Shown: positions 8,016-17,385 of the stretch, piece after piece
Position numbering within the stretch: position 1 is the first letter of the stretch
Layout of the letters: every line of letters begins with the position of its first letter
Source of the DNA: Afipia sp. P52-10
GTDB lineage: Bacteria; Pseudomonadota; Alphaproteobacteria; Rhizobiales; Xanthobacteraceae
Assembly (NCBI RefSeq): GCF_000516555.1
Contig: NZ_AZSJ01000004.1
Coordinates: forward strand, 422,504 to 486,503
Direction: 5' to 3'
DNA length: 64,000 bases
Program-made: the position numbers and the translations under genes
The notes under the pieces: model-generated
The model's input: the letters and a program-made list of their open reading frames with translations, nothing else
Database searches by the model: none
What the model was told of the DNA's origin: nothing

Positions 8016-9269
8016 TCACGCAGTCCGGATGCGCACCGGAAGCGAGCGGAAACCGCGGATGAAGTTGGAATAGAGCCGCTTCGGCTCGCCGACGACATCG
8101 ATCACGAATCCGCGTTCGAGGATCGCCTCCCACAAAATCCTGAGTTGCAGCTCGGCGAGCCTGTCGCCGACGCAGCGATGCACGCCCGCGCCAAAGGCGA
8201 GGTGCTGGCGCGGCTTGGCGCGATCGATGACGAAGCGGTCGGCGTGTTCGATCTTCTTCTCGTCGCGATTGCCGGAGATGTACCACATCACCACCTTGTC
8301 GCCCGCGCGGATCGTCTTGCCGCCGATCTCCGCATCGACGCGCGCCGTGCGGCGCATGTGCAGCACCGGCGATTGATAGCGGATGATCTCCGAGACGAGG
8401 CTCGGGATCAGCGCCGGATTGCCGCGCAGCTTCTCCGCCTCCTCCGGATAGTCATGCAGCGCAAGCACGCCGCCGGTCATCGAGTTGCGCGTCGTATCGT
8501 TGCCGCCAACGATCAACAGGCCGATCGTGCCGGTGAGTTCGCGCACGCCCATGTCGCGGGTGGCCGCGCCATGGGCGAGCATCGACACCAGATCGAACTT
8601 CGGTTCGACCGCCGCACGGCGATCCCATAGCGCCTTGAAACAGGCCGCCATCTCGCCGAGCTTCTCGGAGCGCTCATCCTCCGACGTGATCGGAGACTCC
8701 GGCGAGTTGATGTTGGCAATCGCGACATCCGACCAATAGGTCAGCTTGCGGCGCTCCTCCATCGGAAAGTCGAACAGCGTCGCCAGCATCATCGCCGTCA
8801 GCTCGACCGAGACGCGGTCCGCCCAGTCGAAGGTTTCGTTGCGCGGCAGGCCGTCCAGCACCCGTGCGGTTCGCTCGCGGATGACCGGCTCGAAGTTGGC
8901 AAGATGGGTCGGCGCGACGATCGGCGCAACGATCCTTCGCTGCGCGGTGTGCCCCGGCGGGTCCATGCGGATGAAGCTGATGGTCTCCTTGCCCTTGGGC
9001 TGATCGGTGACCTGAATGCCGCCGAGTTCGGAGCTTGACGAATAGGTCGAGTGATCGAGTTCGACCTTCAGGATGTCGTCGTATGTCGTCACCGACCAGT
9101 ACGGACCGAACGCGCTGTCGCGGCAATAGTGAACCGGATCCTCCGCACGCAGCCGCGCAAACAGCGGCCGCCAGGTGTCGTCTTGATAGAGTTGCGGATC
9201 GCTGACGTCGATCGCATCAAGCGGCAGCCTCGTTGCAAAATCCCGTGCGCCGCGCTGCGTGCTCTGCAT
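8016..9269 (-). CDS. Cytochrome P450
   Basis: Soluble bacterial cytochrome P450 monooxygenase, 417 residues from the ATG at 9269 (RBS GGGAGAG). Diagnostic motifs are all present: I-helix oxygen-activation GGNDTT (255-260), K-helix EIIR (294-297), and the haem loop FGAGVHRCVGDR with proximal cysteine 366. Layout and the SxxxDPPxH-like block (RMDPPGHTAQRR, ~101-112) place it among CYP families acting on terpenoid, fatty-acid or aromatic substrates, but the substrate cannot be predicted. No ferredoxin or reductase gene is next to it. Divergent from the solute-binding gene at 9470, with about 200 bp between. Confidence 0.95.
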   Translation of the reverse strand: MQSTQRGARDFATRLPLDAIDVSDPQLYQDDTWRPLFARLRAEDPVHYCRDSAFGPYWSVTTYDDILKVELDHSTYSSSSELGGIQVTDQPKGKETISFIRMDPPGHTAQRRIVAPIVAPTHLANFEPVIRERTARVLDGLPRNETFDWADRVSVELTAMMLATLFDFPMEERRKLTYWSDVAIANINSPESPITSEDERSEKLGEMAACFKALWDRRAAVEPKFDLVSMLAHGAATRDMGVRELTGTIGLLIVGGNDTTRNSMTGGVLALHDYPEEAEKLRGNPALIPSLVSEIIRYQSPVLHMRRTARVDAEIGGKTIRAGDKVVMWYISGNRDEKKIEHADRFVIDRAKPRQHLAFGAGVHRCVGDRLAELQLRILWEAILERGFVIDVVGEPKRLYSNFIRGFRSLPVRIRTA

Positions 9270-9469
9270 GGCGTCTCTCCCAATGACAATGCACGATGTG
9301 ACAATAGATATTGGTCCGCCGCTGGTGGTGACGGCCTGCGCTTCTCCGGCGCCTCGCAGCATGCATCAGAACTATTTGCTAGTTGGAAAGCAAGCAAAAT
9401 GCTAGCGAAGGTGTCCGCGTTCAACAAATCCACAACGGCCCGCAAAGAGGCCGGCTTCCGGAGGACCCT

Positions 9470-10738
9470 ATGCTCAGACCCGTCAGACCCGTCCCGTTCC
9501 AACCGATCATGTCCCGATCGGCCAAGCCATCGCTATCGTTCGCCGTGGCGATCATCGCGGGCGCCCTCGCGGCAACGCCGTCGCTCGCGCAGAAGGCCTA
9601 TGGCCCCGGCGTCTCCGACACCGAGATCAAGATCGGCAACCTGATGCCCTATAGCGGCCCAGCCTCGGCCTATGCCTCGATCGGCAAGGCGGAAGCTGCC
9701 TACTTCAAGAAGATCAACGAGGACGGCGGGATCAACGGCCGCAAGATCACCTTCATCACCTATGACGATGGCTACAGCCCGCCGAAGGCGATGGAGCAGA
9801 CCCGCAAACTCGTCGAGAGCGACGAGGTGCTCTTGATCTTCCAGGCGCTCGGCACGCCGTCCAACACGGCGACGCAGAAGTATCTGAACACGAAGAAGGT
9901 GCCGCAACTGTTCGTCGGCTCCGGCGCTTCGAAGTGGGGCGACCCGCAGAACTTCCCCTGGACCATGGGCTGGCAGCCGACCTACCAGAGCGAGGGCCGC
10001 ATCTACGCGAAGTACATCCTCGACAAGCATCCCAACGGCAAGATCGCCGTGCTCTGGCAGAACGACGACTCCGCCAAGGATACGCTGAAGGGTCTGCGCG
10101 AAGGCCTCGGCGACAAGGCCAACATGATCATCGCCGACAAATCCTACGAGGTGACCGATCCGACGGTGGACTCCCAGATCGTCGCGCTGAAGGATTCCGG
10201 CGCGGACGTCTTCCTGACGTTCACCGCACCGAAGGCTGCCGCGCAGGCGATCCGCAAAGTCGCCGAACTCGGCTGGAAGCCGGTGTTCTTCCTGTCCAAC
10301 ACCTCGACCTCGGTGGCCACCGTGCTGCGCCCTGCAGGTTTTGACAACGCCAAGGGCATCATCTCGACCGCCTACCTGAAGGATGCCACCGACCCGGCCT
10401 GGAAGGACGATCCCGCAACGAAAGCGTGGCTCGCCTACATGGATAAGTATTTTCCGGACGGCGACAAAAGCAACGCCAACAACATCTACGGCTATGTCGC
10501 AGCGCAAGCGCTGGTGCAGGTGCTGAAGCAGTGCGGCGACGATCTCACCCGTGAGAACGTGATGAAGCAGGCTGCCAGCCTGAAGGGCTTCACGTCGGAG
10601 ATGATGCTGCCCGGCATCAGCGCCAACACCAGCGCCACCGACTTCTATCCGCTGGAGCAGATGCAGCTGATGCGGTTCGACGGCGAGGCCTGGCAGCTGT
10701 TCGGCGACGTCATCGATGCCAGCACAGCGCGGAAGTAG
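9470..10738 (+). CDS. ABC transporter substrate-binding protein (branched-chain amino acid/LivK type)
   Basis: Periplasmic-binding-protein type I (Peripla_BP_6) component of a Liv-type ABC importer. The ATG at 9470 was preferred over upstream codons because of CGGAGG 5-8 bp before it. Signal peptide to about residue 41 (...SLAQ), then GVSDTEIKIGNLMPYSGPAS, the family's typical mature start; 422 residues is normal. No permease or ATPase gene is nearby, so it works with components elsewhere. Divergence from a P450 gene suggests both belong to a catabolic response to an aromatic or other hydrophobic compound (inference). Confidence 0.92.
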   Translation: MLRPVRPVPFQPIMSRSAKPSLSFAVAIIAGALAATPSLAQKAYGPGVSDTEIKIGNLMPYSGPASAYASIGKAEAAYFKKINEDGGINGRKITFITYDDGYSPPKAMEQTRKLVESDEVLLIFQALGTPSNTATQKYLNTKKVPQLFVGSGASKWGDPQNFPWTMGWQPTYQSEGRIYAKYILDKHPNGKIAVLWQNDDSAKDTLKGLREGLGDKANMIIADKSYEVTDPTVDSQIVALKDSGADVFLTFTAPKAAAQAIRKVAELGWKPVFFLSNTSTSVATVLRPAGFDNAKGIISTAYLKDATDPAWKDDPATKAWLAYMDKYFPDGDKSNANNIYGYVAAQALVQVLKQCGDDLTRENVMKQAASLKGFTSEMMLPGISANTSATDFYPLEQMQLMRFDGEAWQLFGDVIDASTARK

Positions 10739-10762
10739 CCGTCCGCGCTCCCGCTCAGCGAC

Positions 10763-10794
10763 AACGGCCGTCGCGAAGGCTCGCGGCGGCCGTT
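10763..10794. terminator. Bidirectional terminator between converging genes
   Basis: AACGGCCGTCGCGA and TCGCGGCGGCCGTT form a 14-bp stem with one mismatch and a 4-nt loop, located in the 81-bp gap between the plus-strand binding protein and the minus-strand tctC. A short CTCTT follows on the plus strand. Good candidate for a shared terminator. Confidence 0.75.
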
Positions 10795-10819
10795 GCTCTT
10801 CAGAATGCGCGGATTCGGC

Positions 10820-11788
10820 TTACTTCTTGGCGAGACCGATGTCGGTCAGCGCCTTCTTTTCCGACACCATGAAGTCCTGCACGAACTTGGTGTAGTCGGC
10901 GCTGTTCATGTAGTTTGGCACCATCTCGAACTTGTCGAAGGCGGCGAGCACATGCGGGTCCTCGAGCGCCTTCTTGAACGCGTCGTGAATCTTCGCCACC
11001 ACCTTCGGGTCCATGCCCTTCGGGCCTGCGAGGCCGAACGGCGAGTCGAACACGAACGGCAGCCCCACTTCCTTCAGCGTCGGCACATCGGGGAACAGCT
11101 TGACGCGGTTGGCGGTCCAGATCGTCAGGTAGCGCAGCTTGCCGGCATCGGCGAGCGGCTTGCCGCTGGTGCCCGACGCACCGAGCATGGTGTGGCCGCC
11201 GGCAACGGCGACATTGACCTCGGACGCGCCCTTGAACGGCACATGCGTCAGCTTGATGCCTTCCTTCGCCGCCATCTGCTCCATGCCGATGTGCAGCGAG
11301 GTGCCTGCGCCCGGCGTCGCATAGGTGACCTTGCCCGGGTTCGCCTTCGCGTACTCGACGACCTCCTTCCAGGTCTTGAAGCCGGACTGTTCGCTGGCAA
11401 AGGTCGCGAACACATAGCCCGTCAGATGGATGATGTAGGTGAAGTCCTTCAGCGGGTCCCAGGTCGCGTCCTGCATGATCGGCAGGCGATAGACGCCGAT
11501 CGGGATCTGCGAGAGCGTATAGCCGTCGGGCTTGGCGGTGGCCGCCATGGTCGCCGGTCCCAGCGCGCCGCCGCCGCCGGCCTTGTTCTCGATCAGGATC
11601 GGCTGGCCGAGATGCTTGGAAGCGGCTTCGGCGATCGCACGCATGGCGACGTCGGTCGGGCCGCCCGCAGTCCACGGGATGATCAGCGTCACGGGCTTGG
11701 TGGGATAGTCCTGCGCGTTCGCGGAAGGCCCGAACGTGGCCAGGGCGGCAGCCGCGCCGAAGGCCACCAGGAGTTGGCGTCGAATCAT
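10820..11788 (-). CDS. tctC: TctC/Bug-family periplasmic solute-binding protein (stand-alone copy)
   Basis: Fifth TctC paralogue. The ATG at 11788 is preceded by AAAAAGGACG and begins MIRRQLLVAFGAAAALATFG, a signal peptide ending ...ANAQ near residue 25. The frame stays open for another 500 codons upstream across the MFS gene, but that is antisense shadow of high-GC DNA. Mature start DYPTKPVTLIIPWTAGG, then ILIENKAGGGG. The 322-residue length is normal. No permease is adjacent. Confidence 0.92.
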   Translation of the reverse strand: MIRRQLLVAFGAAAALATFGPSANAQDYPTKPVTLIIPWTAGGPTDVAMRAIAEAASKHLGQPILIENKAGGGGALGPATMAATAKPDGYTLSQIPIGVYRLPIMQDATWDPLKDFTYIIHLTGYVFATFASEQSGFKTWKEVVEYAKANPGKVTYATPGAGTSLHIGMEQMAAKEGIKLTHVPFKGASEVNVAVAGGHTMLGASGTSGKPLADAGKLRYLTIWTANRVKLFPDVPTLKEVGLPFVFDSPFGLAGPKGMDPKVVAKIHDAFKKALEDPHVLAAFDKFEMVPNYMNSADYTKFVQDFMVSEKKALTDIGLAKK

Positions 11789-12112
11789 GATCGTCCTTTT
11801 TGTTGTTTTTGCCGGATGCGGCGGCGCCTTAGCCCGCGGCCGGAACCGGCGCAAGCGCAGATGAGGCAGCACTGCCGTTCCTGGATGGACCCGACGCCAC
11901 GACAGACGATGATGCGCGGCGCGGCCGCAAAACCTCCGACCGCAATCGGCGAACCGTCTGTCCGCTATGCTCCCATGCCGCGAACTCATTTCCCGCTTCA
12001 GCGATTCTGTGCCAGATTGCCGCGATAAAAGGGAATGAAACAATCGTCCATGGCCAAGCTGCAGGATGAATATTCCATGCGGCCTGACCGAGGCGGGCGC
12101 CGGGAGCCACGC

Positions 12113-13375
12113 ATGCAGGGCAAGGTGCGAACCAAGCTGCGCAACGCCGACCTGACCTCGGCCCAGCGCTGGACGATCATGGGCGGCGCGGCGCTGATGC
12201 TCAGCCTCGCCATGGGCATGCGGCAGACCTTCGGCCTGTTCCAGCCCGAGGTGGTGAAGGCGATAGGCATCACCAGTTCCGATTTCTCCCTCGCCATGGC
12301 CTTGCAGAACGCGATCTGGGGCATCACCCAGCCGTTCGTCGGCCTGCTGGCCGACCGGCACGGGTCCCGCTACGTCATGTTGGGCGGGGCGCTCTGCTAC
12401 GCCACCGGCCTCGTGATCATCATCTTCTCGACCTCGGCCGCCGTCCTGATCCTGGGCATGGGCTTCTGTGTCGGGGTGGCGCTGTCGTGCACCGCCACCA
12501 GCATCACCATGAGCGTCACCACCCGCGCCGCGGTACCGGCCCGGCGCAGCATCGCTATGGGCGCAGTGGCCGCCATGGGCTCGCTGGGGCTCGTGGTGGC
12601 GTCGCCACTGGCCCAGACGCTGATGACCGCCTTCAATTGGCAAATCGCACTGGTGGGCTTCCTGGGGCTTGCAGCGGTCATGGTTCCGGCCGCCCTGCTG
12701 GCCGGGAAGGCGGACGGGGTCGAAGTTCCCGCATCCGACGACCCGGAGGCGACCTTCCGCAAGACCCTGCAGATGGCGTTCGGACACTCGGGCTACGTCA
12801 CCATGGCGCTGGCGTTCTTCGTCTGCGGCCTGCAGCTCGTGTTCATGACCAACCACCTGCCGAACTACCTGGCGATCTGCGGCATGGACCCTTCCCTCAG
12901 CGCCACGGCGCTGGCGCTGATCGGCCTGTTCAACGTGTTCGGCTGCTACCTGTTCGGCTGGCTCGGCAGCTTCCTGCCGAAGCAGTACCTGCTCGGCGGG
13001 CTGTACATCACCCGCTCGCTGGCCATCGGGCTCTACTTCATGTTCCCGCCGACCCCGCTGACCACCGTGCTGTTCGCGGCCACCCTCGGCACCCTGTGGC
13101 TCGGCGCCGCGACCCTGATCAACGGCCTCGTCGTCCAGCTGTTCGGCCTGCGCTTCATGGCGACGCTGACCGGTATCGCCTTCCTGAGCCATCAGACCGG
13201 CTCGTTCATCGGCGCCTGGGGCGGCGGACTGATCTACGACATGCTCGGCAGCTATGACGTTGCCTGGAAGTCTGCGGTGGTGGTCGGGCTGATCGCCGGA
13301 ACGTTCCAACTGATGATGAACGTGCGACCGCCGAAGCTGCAGGAGGCGCCCCAGGCAGCCGCTGCCGCGGCTTGA
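12113..13375 (+). CDS. Major facilitator superfamily transporter
   Basis: Inner-membrane permease with about 12 hydrophobic segments, 420 residues from the ATG at 12113, which has GGGAG 6 bp upstream; an in-frame ATG at 12035 would add 26 polar residues and has a poorer RBS spacing. Between the second and third segments is the MFS signature as GLLADRHGSR. The cytoplasmic loop around residues 190-225 (KADGVEVPASDDPEATF) divides the two halves. Overall it resembles OxlT-like/monocarboxylate permeases. It stops 12 bp from the converging glycosyltransferase gene. Substrate unknown. Confidence 0.9.
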   Translation: MQGKVRTKLRNADLTSAQRWTIMGGAALMLSLAMGMRQTFGLFQPEVVKAIGITSSDFSLAMALQNAIWGITQPFVGLLADRHGSRYVMLGGALCYATGLVIIIFSTSAAVLILGMGFCVGVALSCTATSITMSVTTRAAVPARRSIAMGAVAAMGSLGLVVASPLAQTLMTAFNWQIALVGFLGLAAVMVPAALLAGKADGVEVPASDDPEATFRKTLQMAFGHSGYVTMALAFFVCGLQLVFMTNHLPNYLAICGMDPSLSATALALIGLFNVFGCYLFGWLGSFLPKQYLLGGLYITRSLAIGLYFMFPPTPLTTVLFAATLGTLWLGAATLINGLVVQLFGLRFMATLTGIAFLSHQTGSFIGAWGGGLIYDMLGSYDVAWKSAVVVGLIAGTFQLMMNVRPPKLQEAPQAAAAAA

Positions 13376-13387
13376 GCCTTGAGCGGA

Positions 13388-14329
13388 CTAAGCCAGCGGC
13401 GCGTACGTCAGGTACGCCAGCCGCTTCATCTCACGACGGGTCTTGGTCACGGTGCTCAGCACGAGGCCGATGGAAAAACTCATCACGCTGATCAGCATCA
13501 GCCCGGTGGCCAGCACCGCGGTCGGCAGCTTCGGCACCAGCCCGGTGGCCAGAAAATGGATCACCACCGGGATTCCGAACCAAAGGCTGGCGATCGCAAA
13601 ACCGACGCCCAACAGACCGAACAGTTGCAGCGGCCGCTCGTCCTTCACCAGCCGCGCGATCAGGACCAGGATGCGGAAGCCATCGCGAAAGGTCGAGAGC
13701 TTGCTCGCCGAGCCTTCCGGGCGGACGCCATAGGCGGTCGGCACCTCGCTTGAAGGCATGCGCAGCTCGAGCGCATGGATCGTCAGCTCGGTCTCGATCT
13801 CGAAGCCCTTCGACTGCGCCGGGAACGACTTGACGAACCGGCGCGAGAACACCTTGTAACCGGACAGCATGTCGCTGAACTGATAGCCGAAGGTCCATTG
13901 CACGAGGCCGCTCAGGACGCGATTGCCGAAGCGGTGGCCGGCCCGATAGGCCTCCGCCTCCTTGCCGACCCGGGCGCCGTTGACGAAGTCGAGCGACTGA
14001 CTGCGCAGCAGCGCGATCAGCTTCGGCGCGGCCTCGAGATCATAGGTGTTGTCCCCGTCCACCATCACGTAGATGTCCGCGTCGATGTCCGCAAACATCC
14101 GCCGGATCACGTTGCCCTTGCCCTGATAGCGCTCGATGCCGACCACCGCCCCTGCCCGCTGCGCGATCGCTGCGGTCTCGTCGGTGGAGTTGTTGTCGTA
14201 GACATAGACGGTCGCGGTCGGCAGCGCCGCCTTGGCGCGCGCAACGACGGCGGCGACGGTCAGCGCCTCATTGTAGCAAGGTACGATGACCGCGATCCGC
14301 GGCGCAGCCGACACAGCATCGGCGTTCAT
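13388..14329 (-). CDS. Family 2 glycosyltransferase with two C-terminal membrane helices
   Basis: DPMS/ArnC-like glycosyltransferase that moves a sugar from a nucleotide donor to a polyprenyl phosphate or a glycan at the membrane. The GT-A fold shows VIVPCYNEALT at the N-terminus, DNNSTDET, the metal-binding region MVDGDNTYD (about residues 92-100) and DMLSGYKVFSRRF in the acceptor region. The last 80 residues hold two hydrophobic helices (about 232-255 and 265-290). 313 residues is a normal length. It precedes a polysaccharide gene block on the same strand, 116 bp from the next gene with a repeat between. Confidence 0.9.
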   Translation of the reverse strand: MNADAVSAAPRIAVIVPCYNEALTVAAVVARAKAALPTATVYVYDNNSTDETAAIAQRAGAVVGIERYQGKGNVIRRMFADIDADIYVMVDGDNTYDLEAAPKLIALLRSQSLDFVNGARVGKEAEAYRAGHRFGNRVLSGLVQWTFGYQFSDMLSGYKVFSRRFVKSFPAQSKGFEIETELTIHALELRMPSSEVPTAYGVRPEGSASKLSTFRDGFRILVLIARLVKDERPLQLFGLLGVGFAIASLWFGIPVVIHFLATGLVPKLPTAVLATGLMLISVMSFSIGLVLSTVTKTRREMKRLAYLTYAPLA

Positions 14330-14384
14330 GCGACGCTCCGCACGATCGGCCAGGCTGTCCTTGCGGAGTTTCTATAGCGTCGCG

Positions 14385-14427
14385 GCATGATCTGTTCCGA
14401 AAGTGACACCGGCTTTCGGGATCATGC
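14385..14427. repeat. Nested palindromic intergenic repeat (GCATGATC...GATCATGC type)
   Basis: Outer arms GCATGATC (14385-14392) and GATCATGC (14420-14427) enclose inner arms CCGAAAG and CTTTCGG with a 9-nt loop. Sequences of this build are dispersed in intergenic regions of Bradyrhizobium and Rhodopseudomonas genomes (from memory). It lies between two minus-strand genes. Only one copy was noticed in this window. Confidence 0.7.
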
Positions 14428-14445
14428 AGGCCGAATCAGATCGCG

Positions 14446-15498
14446 TCAGACCCCGTGGTAGTCACGATACCACGCAACCGTCTTGCGTATGCCCTCCTCG
14501 ATCGAGGTCTTCGGCGTGAAGCCGATCGCGCGTGCCAGATCCTCGATATCGGCGTAAGTCTCGGGGACATCGCCGGGCTGCATCGGCAGAAACTGCTTGT
14601 CCGCCGCTCGCCCCAATTCCTTCTCGAACAGGCTGACCACCTTCATCAGCTCTTCCGGCTTGTTGTTGCCGATGTTGTAGACCCGCCAGGGCGCGGCGCT
14701 GCTGCCGGGATCGAAGCTCGCACCGTTCGCTTGCGGCGGTTTGTCCATCAGCCGCACGATCGCTTCGGCAACGTCGTCGACATAGGTGAAATCGCGCCGC
14801 ATGTTGCCGTTGTTGAACAGCTTGATCGGCTTGCCCTGGGCGATCGCGTCCGCGAACAGGTAGGTCGCCATGTCCGGACGGCCCCACGGGCCATAGACGG
14901 TGAAGAAACGCAGGCCGGTGCACGGCAGCCCATAAAGGTGGCTGTAGGAGTGCGCCATCAGCTCGTTGGCCTTCTTGGTCGCCGCATACAGGCTGACCGG
15001 ATGATCGACGCTGTCGTGGATCGAAAACGGCACCTTCTTGTTGGCGCCGTAGACCGACGACGACGAGGCATAGAGCAGATGCCTGCAGCCGTTGTGGCGG
15101 CAACCTTCGAGGATGTTGAGAAAGCCGTCGAGATTGGCGCTCGCATAAACGTGCGGATGCTCGATCGAGTAGCGCACACCGGGCTGGGCGGCGAGGTGGA
15201 TGACGCGGCCGAACCTGTGCTGCTTGAACAGGGTGAACAGGTCGTCCTGTTTGGCGATGTCGAGCTTCTCGAAGGCGAACCTGTCGTGGTTACGCAGGAT
15301 CGACAGCCGCGCCTCCTTCAGCGACGGGTCGTAATAGGCATTCATGTTGTCGATGCCGACCACCGTACGGCCTTGCTGGAGCAGACGCTGCGCGACATGC
15401 AGACCGATGAAGCCCGCAGCCCCCGTCACCAGAATTGCATCGTCGGTCGCATTGTTCGGAGCCACCTTGCCTGAAGCCATAATCGCCTGCGACCTCAT
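14446..15498 (-). CDS. UDP-glucuronate 4-epimerase
   Basis: Short-chain-dehydrogenase-type epimerase that interconverts UDP-glucuronate and UDP-galacturonate, feeding acidic polysaccharide or LPS synthesis. NAD-binding LVTGAAGFIGLHVAQRLL, the N-terminal block GIDNMNAYYDPSLKEARL typical of glucuronate epimerases, SSSSVYGANKKVPF, catalytic YAATKKANE, and the VYGPWGRPDMA motif are all seen. 350 residues from 15498 (GGAAC upstream); a second ATG at 15480 is possible. The promoter region faces no close upstream partner. Confidence 0.92.
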   Translation of the reverse strand: MRSQAIMASGKVAPNNATDDAILVTGAAGFIGLHVAQRLLQQGRTVVGIDNMNAYYDPSLKEARLSILRNHDRFAFEKLDIAKQDDLFTLFKQHRFGRVIHLAAQPGVRYSIEHPHVYASANLDGFLNILEGCRHNGCRHLLYASSSSVYGANKKVPFSIHDSVDHPVSLYAATKKANELMAHSYSHLYGLPCTGLRFFTVYGPWGRPDMATYLFADAIAQGKPIKLFNNGNMRRDFTYVDDVAEAIVRLMDKPPQANGASFDPGSSAAPWRVYNIGNNKPEELMKVVSLFEKELGRAADKQFLPMQPGDVPETYADIEDLARAIGFTPKTSIEEGIRKTVAWYRDYHGV

Positions 15499-15610
15499 CT
15501 TAGTTCCATGATCCGAGGCGACGAAAGCCGATCATGATGTCATTTCTTTGCTACCGCGTGCCGCGATGTTGAGCATGACGATCGTGCGACAGTTCCGTGG
15601 CCATGATGCG

Positions 15611-16480
15611 CTATCGCCCCGTCTGAACAACGTCCTGAAGGTATTGTCCGTAATCGTTGTTGTAGTCGCGCGCGAGCCTGAGCATCTGCTCCGACGAGAT
15701 GAAGCCATTGCGCCAGGCGATCTCTTCCAGGCAGGCGATCTTCAAGCCCTGCCGCCGCTCGATCGTCTCGACGAACTGCGCGGCCTCGAGCAAACTCGAC
15801 GGGGTTCCGGTATCGAGCCAGGCCATGCCGCGCGGCATGCGCTGCACGGTCAGGTCGCCGCGCGCGAGATAAACATTGTTGATCGACGTGATCTCCCGCT
15901 CGCCGCGCGGCGAAGGCTTCACCTCTTTCGCAATGTCGTACACGTCGCCGTCATAGAAGTAGAGGCCGGTGACCGCGAGATTGGACTTCGGCGCGTCCGG
16001 CTTCTCCTCGATCGACAGCGCCCGGCCCGTCGCATCCATCTCGACAATGCCGAAGGCCCGCGGGTTGGGCACCGCGTAGGCAAACACCGTCGCCCCCCGC
16101 TTCAGCTCCGCTGCAGTCTTGACCAAACCGGTGAGGCCCGCCCCATAGAAGATGTTGTCGCCCAGCGCCAATGCGGTGGGGGCACCGCCGCCGAACATCT
16201 CGCCGATGATGAATGCTTCCGCGAGCCCGCCCGGACTGTCCTGCACCGCATAGTCGATGCTCATGCCCCATTGGCGGCCATCGCCCAACAGCTCGCGATA
16301 GAGCGGCAGCGCCTCCGGCGTCGAGATGATCAGATGCTCGCGAATGCCCGCCAGCATCAGCACCGACAGCGGATAGTAGATCATCGGCTTGTCGTAGATC
16401 GGCAACAGCTGCTTCGAGATCGCACGCGTGATCGGATAGAGCCGCGTGCCCCGCCCTCCCGCCAAAATGATGCCTTTCAT
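15611..16480 (-). CDS. rfbA: Glucose-1-phosphate thymidylyltransferase
   Basis: Makes dTDP-glucose from glucose-1-phosphate and dTTP, the first step to dTDP-L-rhamnose. The ATG at 16480 overlaps the rfbD stop by 4 bp (ATGA). The nucleotide-binding signature [20 protein letters not shown] is at residues 8-27, with ALGDNIFYG and [19 protein letters not shown] downstream. 289 residues, normal. It is the last gene of the operon rfbC-rfbB-rfbD-rfbA. Confidence 0.97.
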   Translation of the reverse strand: MKGIILAGGRGTRLYPITRAISKQLLPIYDKPMIYYPLSVLMLAGIREHLIISTPEALPLYRELLGDGRQWGMSIDYAVQDSPGGLAEAFIIGEMFGGGAPTALALGDNIFYGAGLTGLVKTAAELKRGATVFAYAVPNPRAFGIVEMDATGRALSIEEKPDAPKSNLAVTGLYFYDGDVYDIAKEVKPSPRGEREITSINNVYLARGDLTVQRMPRGMAWLDTGTPSSLLEAAQFVETIERRQGLKIACLEEIAWRNGFISSEQMLRLARDYNNDYGQYLQDVVQTGR

Positions 16481-17385
16481 GAGCCCGCCCCTGTCGCCTT
16501 GCCGCTTGCGTCGGCCACCAGGCGCCTGACCACGCCAGGCAGGCTCTCCCGCCAGTCCGGCAGCGCGATGCCGAATGTGGCCTGCAGCTTTCCGCAATCC
16601 AACCGTGAATTCGCCGGCCGTCTCGCCGGTGTCGGATACTCCGCCGTCGTGATCGGCACAACGGGCACCGAGCGATGGCCCGCCTCGTCCGCAAGACGCA
16701 TGATCGCCCGCGCAAACCCACACCATGTGGTCTCGCCGCGCGCAGCCAGATGAAAGATACCGCACGCGTCCGACGCCGTACCTGAGAGCATCGTCCGCGC
16801 GATGGCGAGCAGCGCCGCCGCTATATCGTGAGCCGACGTCGGATTGCCTGTCTGGTCGTCCACCACGCGCAGCGCCTCGCGCTCGCGCGCCAGCCGCAGC
16901 ATCGTCTTGACGAAGTTGCTGCCGTAGGCGCTGTAGACCCACGCGGTGCGGACGATTAGCGCGTGCGGACAAACGTGCAGCACGGCCTGTTCGCCCTCGC
17001 GCTTTGAGCGGCCATAGACGCCAAGCGGCCCGGTCGCGTCGTGTTCGACATAGGCGGAGCTTTTCGCGCCATCGAACACATAATCCGTGGAGACGTGGAT
17101 GAACGGGATGCCGCGCGCTGCCGCAATCCCTGCCAGCCAAGCGGCCCCGTCACGGTTCACCGCGAAGGCCCGCGCCGCTTCGCTCTCCGCCGCATCGACG
17201 GCGGTGTAAGCGGCGGCATTGATGATCACCTCCGGCGCCAACGCCGCGATCTGCTCCGCACCCGCCCTGCTTTCGAGATCAAGGTTTGGCCGGCCATATG
17301 CACGCAGGTCGATCCGCGCGGCCGAAGCCGCCTCAGCCAGCGCCTGTGCGAGCTGCCCCGTGCTGCCGGCGACCAGCACCTTCAT
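16477..17385 (-). CDS. rfbD: dTDP-4-dehydrorhamnose reductase
   Basis: Last enzyme of dTDP-L-rhamnose synthesis, reducing the 4-keto group with NAD(P)H. The ATG at 17385 overlaps the end of rfbB by 4 bp. NAD-binding [26 protein letters not shown], the STDYVFDG motif and catalytic YGRSKREGE are visible. 302 residues. Upstream in-frame residues belong to the rfbB overlap and were excluded. Confidence 0.96.
   Translation of the reverse strand: MKVLVAGSTGQLAQALAEAASAARIDLRAYGRPNLDLESRAGAEQIAALAPEVIINAAAYTAVDAAESEAARAFAVNRDGAAWLAGIAAARGIPFIHVSTDYVFDGAKSSAYVEHDATGPLGVYGRSKREGEQAVLHVCPHALIVRTAWVYSAYGSNFVKTMLRLAREREALRVVDDQTGNPTSAHDIAAALLAIARTMLSGTASDACGIFHLAARGETTWCGFARAIMRLADEAGHRSVPVVPITTAEYPTPARRPANSRLDCGKLQATFGIALPDWRESLPGVVRRLVADASGKATGAGS

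Noticed and set aside
10820..13309. 829-codon minus-strand open frame running through the tctC and across the MFS gene
   Set aside because: The part above 11788 is antisense to the MFS gene, is rich in Arg/Gln/His/Ala low-complexity sequence, and lacks any domain; the tctC start with RBS is clear at 11788.
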